Shown here: positions 21,401 to 31,200 of the stretch, in pieces
Layout of the letters: each line of letters starts with the position of its first letter
How positions within the stretch are numbered: the first letter of the stretch is position 1
Assembly (NCBI GenBank): GCA_018350325.1
Contig: JAEVLN010000015.1
Coordinates: 650,736-714,735 of the forward strand
Direction of reading: 5' to 3'
From: Globodera rostochiensis
Lineage: Eukaryota > Nematoda > Chromadorea > Rhabditida > Heteroderidae
DNA length: 64,000 nucleotides
Made by a program: the position numbers and the translations under genes
Notes under the pieces: model-generated
Seen by the model: only the letters and a program-made list of their open reading frames with translations
Told to the model about the DNA's origin: nothing
The model's database searches: none

Positions 21401-23473
21401 TTACGACAATGTTCATGAATACACTCGTTAATCAGCACATTGTTTTTATGTATCAGCTCGTCAATTGGTGCCGCGACTGCTGCCGTCCCAATGATGCGGG
21501 CGAGTTTGCAAGACGCTCCACGACCCTCCAGGGGCTGCTGAATTCGACGTTAAGCATCGCGTGCAAAAATGAACACAACGTTTTTCAACGGTTTGGCATG
21601 GAGGTATAGTAAAAATGTCTCAGAAAACCTCGGCGGGAGGCACCGACGACCACCCGTTTATGACTCGCTCATCTTTCAGTTGGCTCACTATCTGATGAAC
21701 AGTCGCCAGTGGCGTCTTGCAAATGACCGAATCAAGGGGCAGCAATTGTTCAAAACGCCGTTCACTGACATTGCGGTGATTCTCGAAGTGTTTTTGTTCA
21801 AACTGTACGACGAGCGGAAGCGTGACGAGGCGTACAAAGTGGTGCGGGACGTTTTTTGGATCGTCATTTCCCCGACATTTGACGAAATTCGCCAGGGGTT
21901 AGCGCGGGGAGGAGGGTGATTTGCTAGTTTATTTGGATGACATTTTTACCTCGTTTAGAGTCGAGTTCAGGACAGCGTTGATCAACAAAAATAGTTTGCT
22001 CGAATTTTTGCAAGGCATTAAGGTGGGTGTGCTTTCACTTGAATCACATTTTCTATTAAAATTGAATCCCCCCTCCGTTCTCAGGACCCGGATGTGCTCG
22101 GCATTTTTTTTGGAATGGCTGCCTCTCTGTACAATTTCTCGCTGACAACCGCACCCACCGCCCTCATCGACGGCACTGCCAGCGACGACCCGTACCAACA
22201 GATGCAAAATGCTGGTGCACATTTGGTTCGAGCAGTGAGCCAGCAGATTTATGTCGAGAATCATGAACTGTGGCAGACAATTCGACTGGACGAGTACCGG
22301 TGGGTTTGTCTTCTCTCCTGCTGAGGTCGATCAAAATTATATAGAAATCGCCCGTTGGATGTGCCCTTCATAAAGCAAGTGTTGGCTGTGCTCTGCAAGC
22401 AAGCGCCAATTGCTGGTCCCATCCGAGCCCCGTGGCTTCGTGTCCGAGCCGACTACGCCTTCGGTAGAAAATGCCGACATTTCTATTTCCCTGGAGGCAC
22501 TTATAGTTAGGGATGCCGGAAGAACTTTTTTTTTACTCTTTTAATTCTGGGTCTAACAGCAAAGAAATGAACTTCCAATCATTCCATCCAATCCATCTAC
22601 CTATCTAACCCCTTCCGCTTTGTCAGTCTGTGAGCGTTATGAAGAAGCCGTACGGCTTTACCTGGAAATGTTGATGGCACTGCAGCGTGGTTTGTTGGTG
22701 GGCGGCATTGACGAGATGGACGCGGGAGGCACTGACAGAATGGCCCAGAAGATGGACACCGACTTGGTCTGTTCTTTAATTATTATAAAATGTATAGCGA
22801 ACAACAACACCACATAGTGAGTGACTATTTTTGTTCGTTCTCCGCAGGTCTACGGCAAAATCGCCGTTGCACTCCACCATCTGCGAATGCCCACACTGGC
22901 GGCCATCATTGGGCAAATGCGTGCCGATGTTTCACCCCATCTTGATCTGGTTGAGCATCTGCTGCGTAACACGCCATTGACGGTGGACGCAGGGCACGTC
23001 TACTTCCCGCTGATTGCCGACATTCACCTCATGGAAAAGATGGCCGGTGAGTGCGCGATTCCGATTGGGTTCGGCCAGGACCTTGACCCAAACCGACATC
23101 CCCCCCCCCCGATGGTCAGGCCGAACTCTAATGCCTTTTCTCCATACTTCTATTGTTGTGAGTAGTAAAACATTGTTTAGCTACCTACGAGAAGTTCGAT
23201 CTGCTACTCTACCAGCAGACATTGGTAAGTGTGCCGCCGTCACCCAATTGTCAACATTTGGACGGGCGGATTTTGCGTTTTGATGTTCCCCCCCCCCCTT
23301 AGGGGCAAAAATCATAAGCTTTTTTTTAGCTAAAGCAAATGCCGACACGTGCAATAAATGTGAACAATTCGCCGGTGATTTTGGAGCGCGAGAGTGTCCG
23401 TCGTCGACAGCGCTTTATGGAAATTGTGTTCAGACAATTTGGAGAACAACACGCCCTTTGCACGGATCGGTGA
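18464..23473 (+). CDS. Integrator complex subunit 8 (INTS8)
   Basis: A long, many-exon gene. The N-terminus (NWLDYFLERKTLFELLSRKP) matches the INTS8 start, and the C-terminal third is best conserved: PWLRVRADYAFVCERYEEAVRLYLE, then KIAVALHHLRMPTLAAIIGQM, and ESVRRRQRFMEIVF. The helical repeats between are TPR-like. INTS8 helps anchor PP2A to Integrator, which cleaves snRNA and paused RNA polymerase II transcripts. The region 20460-20880 is uncertain: the exon at 20283 runs open to a stop at 20652 and contains two copies of GGTCATRGGACAAGTAGAAG, so splicing out at about 20467 (GC donor) or 20490 is assumed. If that is wrong the gene may be split in two. It is the last of the five + strand genes, 250 bp after OST3. 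Confidence 0.78.
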
Positions 23474-24633
23474 CAACGGCTGAGATGATCTCAAACATTT
23501 CATCGATTATTACCATTTAAATTTGAACAAATTGTTCTAATCGCATTGTTTTTTTATGACTTTTTTTTGTTTGCTCAAAATTCATTACGTAGAAGTTGTC
23601 TGTCTGTTTTTGTCCAATTTCAATGTCCCCACATATTACCCATCCTCCTCCCTCCTCAAGCAAAGAGTAATTTTGCCTTGCTGATGCGTTTGGGTGTCAA
23701 TGTCATCGTTCGTCGAGTTGAGTCGTCCCCCCCCCCCCCCCCCCCCCTAATGAGTGTTTTCTGCTTCGAAGGGTGAAAAGCCGATAATTCTCTCGCCCGC
23801 CTTCCAACTGCTGCTGCGGTGTGGGGGCAAGGCAAGTGCCTCTCTTCGCTCATCCCTTTTTTGGTTAAGCCACTTAACGGGGAACAAAAAGAATTGCTTT
23901 GCTCCCCCCCCCCCCTAAAGTCAAAAGGTCGAACCAATCGGCGGTTGCTGGACAATTCCAAATTTAAAAAATAGGTAATTTGTTAATTGACGCCGAGTTC
24001 AGCGCGTTTTGTGTCTGTGTGTGATCCAGCTTTTTTGATTGAGATTGCTCCTCAATTTTAATTGGGGGTGGGGGGGCTGAGTAAACAAAAAGGGGGGGGG
24101 GATTCTTATTTTAGAAGTTTAAATCAAATAAATTGATCGAATTGCTCACAAATTATCTTTTTCAATTCAATTCAATTCAATTTGCTGGTCTCACTTCAAA
24201 CACAGACAAAAGAGAGACTGTTCTGCTGATGGAAAGAAGTGAGTTCAGCTGCGCATTCGTTTCCAAACATTTGGAATAAATTAATTAAAATTTGTTTTCT
24301 TTTTGATCCCTGCGGGGGGTGTTCCTCGCCTCCCCCCCCCCCCCCCATCAGAGTATTTGTCCCCGGAAGGGGGTGGGGGGACAAAGAAACAATCATTTAC
24401 AAATTGGCAGAACAAATGGGGTGGCCGTTTGGGGGGAGGGGCATGTGAATGGGTACAACCAACAAAAACAGAACAACAACACAAACAACAGCATTTTGGA
24501 GCTGCTCAGAAGTTTTTCACCACCAACAGCAGCAGCACACACACAATGGCCAGCTAATTGGTGACTGTTGTGCGGCGCCGCTTATTTTCTCCCGCCGGCG
24601 GTTGGTCTCCATCACACACAAAGCGTCACGAAA
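23474..24633. other. Long spacer rich in G and C homopolymers
   Basis: This is over 1.1 kb without a supported exon. It has a 21-base C run at 23727-23747, further C or G runs near 23905, 24070, 24095 and 24340, and a run of CAATT repeats near 24165-24182. The promoter of the next gene presumably lies at its right end. Confidence 0.55.
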
Positions 24634-27600
24634 ATGGTCATGTCGAGAGTTTGTTGCTGCTGCTGTCGACGGAGGGTGTTCAATGGGGAAGGGCTAAGGC
24701 GCGACAGGCCGAGCGCCGCCGACGGCACGAGACGGCGCCAACGGGACGGGTCAAAGGCAAAGTTGGCTAAGGTGGGCGGGGGCGGGTGGGGGGGGGGAAG
24801 ATTTTGTAAAGCGCATATTGGGGGTGTTCAAGGATTGCATCAATTAGGGGGTGTTCAAGGATTGCATCAATTAGGGGGTGTGTATTGCATCAATTAGGGG
24901 GTGTTCAAGGATTGCATCAATTAGGGGGTACAAGGATTGTATCAATTAGGGGGTGTGTATTGCATCAATTAGGGGGTGTTCAAGGATTGCATCAATTAGG
25001 GGGTGTTCAAGAATTGCATCAAATATTTTTGTTATGCCCTTCGCCCCCCCCCCCCGCCCCCTTGGCCCCTAATTTGCATTCCCAACGGACAGTGCCGGAG
25101 GGGGGGGGGCATCGTTTTATGTCCATCATCGGCTGACACAAATCCATAAACATTATATTTAATTGTGCCATCACAGAGCGGGACTGTTCTTTCTGCCTTT
25201 TTTAGTTCTTCGGCATCTTTTACTCCATGGACGACGAGCTCGAGGAGGACAACAACAGGAAGGGACAACCGGAGCCCATTGGAAAAGAAGACGTCGAGAC
25301 GGAGCCGGTCAGTTTGTAATGAGCAATCAGAGCGCCCAAGGGTCACAGGTCACAGCCCGTGTTGGACAATGTAAAGAGCCCCGATGAGACGCGGTACTAT
25401 TGAAACTGAAGCCCGGACTTGGGGGACACTTTCTTTCGATCGGTCGGACTTTGATCGGTCCGGGCTTTAGTCGATCGAAACTCATTTGACACTATTGAAA
25501 GAGCGTTTTGGTTGTTAACGAGCACAAAAGCCCAATCACGAATATGGGAGATTTGTGGGCCATGTCATAGGGATTGTGCCCCTCGAGCGCTTCTCGGGAG
25601 TCTGGAAACACTCGGAAATTGTGGAACAAACAAAAGTTGATCGGAAAGAGTGAAAATTGTCAATCAGTCCGATCACCTTTTGATCGGTTCGTTTTTTGGA
25701 TGCCAAACTTTCATTCGTCCTCAGATGATTTGGAGGCGAAGGGGCGAGGAGGCGGCGGCGGCCTCGTCACAAATGCGGCAGCAAAAAGAGTTAGCCGATT
25801 CGGCCACCGTTCCGTCCACAGTTTCGTCGTCAAAATGTGTAATGGAAGCGAAGGGACAGCATCGTTTTGCGCTCAAATTTGAGGACACCGAATACATTGT
25901 GGACGGTAAATTGACGTGGGGGCCGGGGGGGAAGGTCGGGGTGATGATTAAGTGCTTTTTGGCACCGGAGGGGGGGAATAGGCACCGGGGCGGAAGTGAT
26001 TGGTACTTTTTGGCACCGGAGGGGGCGAGGGGGAATTCGGCGCCGGAGGAGGTGGAGTGATTGGTGCTTTTTGGCACCGGAGGGGGCGAGGGGGAATTCG
26101 CGCCGGGGGCGGGAGTGATTGGTACTTTTTGGCACCGGAGGGGGCGAGGGGGAATTCGCGCCGGGGGCGGGAGTGATTGGTGCTTTTTGGCACCCGAGGA
26201 GAGGGGGGGGGGAATTGACTTTTTGGCACCCGAGGAGAGGGGGGGGGGAATTGACTTTTTGGCACCTGGGGATGGGGGAATGATTGGTGCTTTTTGTACC
26301 CCATAAGTCACTGATTGGAGGGGGGGGGGGATGAGTGTTTGTTGCGTCCAACTCGCTCATTTTCACTCATTTCCATTTGTCCCCCCCCCCCCCCCCCCCC
26401 AAATTCGATGAGTGAGCGGCACATAAAAGCAAAGCGAAGGGTTGGCACAAAGATGCCGGCGGGAAAGAGGCAATTCCCCCGCTTTTCCCAACGGCAAAAG
26501 GCCCCCCCCCACTCATTTAGCGGACATGCGAATAAAAGTGAATTTGCCCGAGGGCACAAACCCTGCCCAATCTCTGAAGAAGTCCCCAACCCTTTCTCAC
26601 TTCGAGAAATTTGAACTTAAACTCATTCTTTTTCTAATAAATTAAAATTTGAATCTTTCAATTAGCCCCCCAGGGGACGAATTTTTTATGATTTTAGATG
26701 GGTGTGGGCCCTGGTGTGGTGCAATACCAACCTAAATTTGCCGAAGCCTTTTTAAGCTCACTTTGGCACAGGCCAGCAGGGGACCCTTTAAAATTTAAAA
26801 AATTTGAATGGATTTTCTTGCCAAGAAACTGTGTGTACAAACTGTTGAAAGACGGGCCGCCCAAAATGTGCCATCGTTTTTGACCATTCCTTTTCTTTGG
26901 CAGTGAACAGCCGTGGCGCCGCCGAGCGCGAGGCGGAGGAGGGCGCTGTTCAGCAGCAGAACTTTCGTCTTTATCGCCGTTCCCATTCGTTGGCCGGCAA
27001 AGTGCCGCCGCCGGCACTGCCCAATTTGCTCAGCTCGTCGCCCGCCCCCCAAATACGGCCCAAAATGAGTGTGGTTGGCCGAGTGGCGTCACTTTTTGTC
27101 AGCGACGACTCGTCGGCCGCCTCCTCCACCGCCGGGGGGGAGGGCAGCACCGGAGGCGGCACCGGAGGCGGCGGTGGCACCCGTCGAAAACGGCCCTCCC
27201 TTCTCGGAATGATCGGAGTCGGCGGTCAGTTCTTTGAACTTAATGCCAACAATATTTAAAACTCAACCCGGCGACGCCACAAACTTTTCAGGCCAACGCG
27301 GGAGTCGAAGTGTCAGCGCTTTCATTCCGGCACTGTTCCAACGGCAGAAAAGCAGCGGCGAAACGGACACTGTGGCGGAAAGCGACGCCCCGGGGGAGGA
27401 GGAGAGACAGCGACGGATGGTTGGGGATGCCGTTGAGAAGTGAGTGGGGGGGGGGGGCTTTACGTAAACGATGGGTTGTGCGTGCCGTGCCATCTTTGTA
27501 TGTAATGAGAGGGAGAAAGTCGGGAATTTGGCTTTTGGTCGTAGAATCGATCGGACACAAAAAATGCCGAGATTTGCTTCGCGGTCCGTTTGCTGTTGGA

Positions 27601-28067
27601 CGGACGGCATTTTGATTTTGTTAATTGGTCTTTGGTCCTTTGACTGATTGATGGCGATCGGTGGGACTCTGACTGTTGCGAAAATGATTGAGAAATGTTT
27701 GTTTCCGTTTGTTTGTGCTGCTCTTATCGCTCAGGGGGAAATGGGAATTTGATTGGAAAGTGTGCTGAAAAATGAATTGGATTTGAATGGGACACAGTCA
27801 ATTGCTTTTAAATGTTTTTGAGTGGCCTGGACGTTGTCATCCCCGGCGGCGCTTTCTTTGTCCGTTGGATTCATTTGACCAAATAATTAAAAAACCCCAA
27901 AAAACAGGCACAAGCCGCCGCCATTGCCAAAGGCTAGCGCCGCGTCCAAATCCCCCGGGAGAACACGGAGGCAAAGCCCCCCCAAACTCAGAGAACGCCG
28001 CAGGGGCGGGGGGAACACCCTCAAGTTGTTTGTTCTTCACTTTTTCAGCCCCTCCTCGCATCCCTAA
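24634..28067 (+). CDS. Unrecognised gene with Cys-rich N-terminus and low-complexity body
   Basis: The best chain starts at ATG 24634 (MVMSRVCCCCCRRRVFNGE, a possible palmitoylation site) and runs to AAG at 24769. A phase-0 intron leads to KFFGIFYSMDDELEED at about 25207-25311. Further exons are 25726-25904 (ends HRFALKFEDTEYIVD), about 26905-27223 (RLYRRSHSLAG, a Gly/Thr/Ser-rich stretch, RRKRPSLLGMIG), 27292-27438 and 27909-28067, with an in-frame stop at 28065. An AATAAA at about 28202 follows. The protein is basic, disordered and without a known domain. It may be an independent gene or the long 5' part of the PDE1 gene that follows within 200 bp. The introns hold minisatellites at 24820-25025 and 25945-26290. 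Confidence 0.45.
24820..25025 (+). repeat. Minisatellite, unit about 27 bp
   Basis: About eight tandem copies built on CAAGGATTGCATCAATTAGG followed by GGGTGTT. Some copies are shortened to a GGGTGTGTATTGCATC form. It lies in the first intron of the gene at 24634. Confidence 0.9.
25945..26290 (+). repeat. Minisatellite, unit about 35-57 bp
   Basis: Tandem copies of a G-rich unit carrying TTTTTGGCACCGGAGGGGGC, GGGGGAATTC and GAGTGATTGGTGC. Units near the right end are shorter and carry CACCCGAGGAGAGG instead. It is intronic. Because units are G-rich on one strand, reverse-strand translations give long Pro-rich frames that are not genes. Confidence 0.9.
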
Positions 28068-28254
28068 TACAATGAACCGGGGGGGGGGGGTGGGCCCAAC
28101 CTCATCAATTACGAACGGAGTACCCTCTTCCCTCCCCCCAGGCGTTGTGCTAATCAGTCCTCCCGTCCTCTGCCAAAAAATACCTCTTCAAATTAGCCCC
28201 AAATAAATATATGGCACGGTCGGAGTCGCCAATTCTCCTCCGCCAGCAGCCCAA

Positions 28255-31200
28255 ATGGATCCCGGCGCCGACGGCGACATGAAACCAATGAGCCATTCTC
28301 GTCCTCCCAATGTGCCGATGCCGTCCTGCTCCCCACGTCGGCCTCGTCCGCCGCCCACGTCTAGCCCCGACAAAAAATGCCCTCCGTGGACGAGCCCGTC
28401 CGCCTTTGTGCCCCCTTTCCCGCCATGCCAGCCCAAGTGGCGTCCACGGATGACTCTGGCATCCCTCCTGCCGGTCTTTCAGCAACTTGGCCAAAATGGA
28501 CGGTGCCATGCCCCGTCCATGGCCAACGGCATGGCGCGAAATCGACGGCACCCGCTGTCTCCGTCCGAGCTGAAGCAGCGGTCCGCGATGATGGCATTGG
28601 CACCCCCGTCGCCTCCGATGAGCGCCTTCCTGAGCCGCTCTCAGTCCGTGACACATCGCGTGGAGGCAAATGCCGAACTGATCCGTGACCTGGCGCTCAG
28701 GTGAGCGTCATCGTAAGCTTCGTTAGTAGAAAAGCCCCTAAGGGGGGGGATGTTGTGTTGCCCAAAAGTGTTCCATTGCTTCTCCTGCTGGCTTCTTCCC
28801 AATGCCCCAAACTTTCCTCCCCCTCCCCCCCCCGCCCGCCTCGTCCCCTGCGGCGGCGTTTTTGTCTCTGTTTCTTCTCTCGAAATGTCACCACGCGCGT
28901 GTTGTCAGGGCAACGGGTTGAAAGTGTGCAGCGGCATCCACAAAGGCATGGACGTGAATAGGTTGAGAGAATCTGCCGGCAAAATTTGTGCGCCGCCTCC
29001 GGGGCAGTCTCTCCTCCCCTCCGGGCATTTCGTCTGATTTTTCTAAAACGGTCGGCAGACCCTCCCCAACAGCTTCTCCTCCACACACACACACAGCACC
29101 CAGTCCAACAAAATCCACAATTTCCGTTTCCCTCCTCCCTCCTCATCACTGGCAACATGATGATCATCGGGGATCAGTACGGCTTCTACCAGTTGGTGTT
29201 GCGCAAGCACGCCTGCAGGTGAGTGCTTTGGTCTACAATCATGCGCTTGTGGGTGAAAGTGGTTGATGTAATTGGTTGGTTAATGACTGTGGTGAGCGTG
29301 TGATGAATGGACGAATAATTAGCATCGATTAGCGGGGGGGGGCGTTGATCAGTGTCCCAATCACATTGCCCCCGGGGCGATCAACTTGGTCAAAAAGAAA
29401 CAAATTGTACCTGAGCCTCCCACGGGGCCCATTCTCAGATTGCGCTTGAGGCGTGTGATGAATGGACGAATAATTAGCATCGATTGGCGGGGGGGCATTG
29501 ATCAGTGTCCCAATCACATTGCCCCCGGGGCGATCAACTTGGTCAGCAAAGAACAAATTGTACCTGAGCTCCCCCGCGGGGCCTATTCTCAGATTGCGCT
29601 TGAGGCGTGTGAAGAATGGACGAATAATTAGCATCGATTAGCGGAGGGGGGGGGCGTTGATCAATGTCCCAATCACATTGTCCCCGGGGCGATCAACTTG
29701 GTCAGCAAAGAACAAATTGTACCTGAGCTCCCCCGCGGGGCCTATTCTCAGATTGCGCTACGTTCTGCACCAGCTGAACAGCGGTCAGCTGTCCCTGGAG
29801 GACCTGAAGCGGAACATTGAATATGCAGCGCTCGTGTTGGAGACGGCCTATATGGACGAGACGCGGTAGGAGGCCGCCCGCCGCCCAAAGTTAATAAATA
29901 CGTCTCGAACTCGTCGCCCCCTCCCAGGCGCATTTGCGACGAGGACGACGACCTGGCGGAGGTGACGCCGGAGGCGGTGCCCGACGAAGTGCGCGAATGG
30001 CTGACTGCAACATTCACGCGCCAGGCGGTGCAGACGCGGAGGGAAAAGCCCAAGTTCAAATCGGTGGCGAATGCCATCCGGACCGGCATTTTCTTTGAAA
30101 AGTTGGTTAACACAAATTGCCACGGTTCAACCCATGTAATTATGTGCCGTTCCAAGCAGAATCTATCGTCGGACGCAGACCGTGCTGGTCAGTAAGTTAG
30201 CATAGGCACGGGCAGGGCGCGCATCAAAATTTTTGTTCGAGTTTAGCGGGTTCGAATTTTGTTCGAGTTTAGGGGGTTCAATTCATAATTTTGCGACTTT
30301 TTCACATTTTAGGCTCCCATTCCCAATGAGTACTTGCCGTATTTGAGGGTCAGTTTTGATGCTGTCCAAAATTATTCTCTCTGTTTGTTTTATCGGCACG
30401 CAATTTAACAGCAAGCGAACAATTGGAATTTCGACACGTTCGACCTGAACGAGGTGACCAACGGGCATTCGTTGAAGTACGTCGGGTTCGAGCTGTTCAA
30501 TCGCTACGGGTTCTTAGAACGGTTCAAAGTGCGTTTTCAACGAGTCGAAAATCAACTCCAATCATTTTTGTTGCTTCTTCTCAGATTAATGTCCAAGTGT
30601 TGGAGAACTTTTTGTTGGCATTGGAATTGGGCTACTCCAAGCACAACAATCCCTACCACAACACGGCACGGCACTATTTGGCGGGGGGAATGATTGTTTT
30701 TGTTTGTTTGTCACTCTTCAGATCCATGCGGCCGATGTGACGCAAACATCGCATTGGATGCTGTCCCAGACGGGGCTAGCGGTGTGCTGGGAGACTCGGG
30801 GGAGGGGGGGGGGGGGGTTGGAAGTTTTTGGCACTTCTTTCAGTTAACCGGGGGTTGGCAGTTTCTGGCACTTCTTTCGGTTAACCGAAACCGAACGATT
30901 CGATTAACCGAACCGAACCCGAAATTTCTCGGGGTTTCGGTCCGGTCTGAAACCGCCAACCCTAGAGGAGAACGAAGCCATCTAACGGGCATGTTGTTAG
31001 GGGGGTTCTGGTGTTGAACATCTAGCAAGCTGAACACCATGATGTCTTTTCATTCGTCAGAGCACTCTGACCGACCTGGAGATGTTGGCCGTCCTGTTCG
31101 GAGCGCTCATCCACGACTACGAGCACACCGGTCACACCAACAACTTCCACATCCAATCCGGGTCGGTTGGTTGGTTGATGCTCACTGCTGAAACATGGAC

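Noticed and set aside
24820..25025. Possible CRISPR-like or telomeric array (repeated TTAGGGGG)
   Set aside because: Units are contiguous without unique spacers and the TTAGGG is only part of a 27-bp unit, so it is an ordinary minisatellite.
25721..26366. Long Pro/Lys repeats on the minus strand
   Set aside because: They are reverse translations of a G-rich intronic minisatellite present in all three frames, with no start or splice context.
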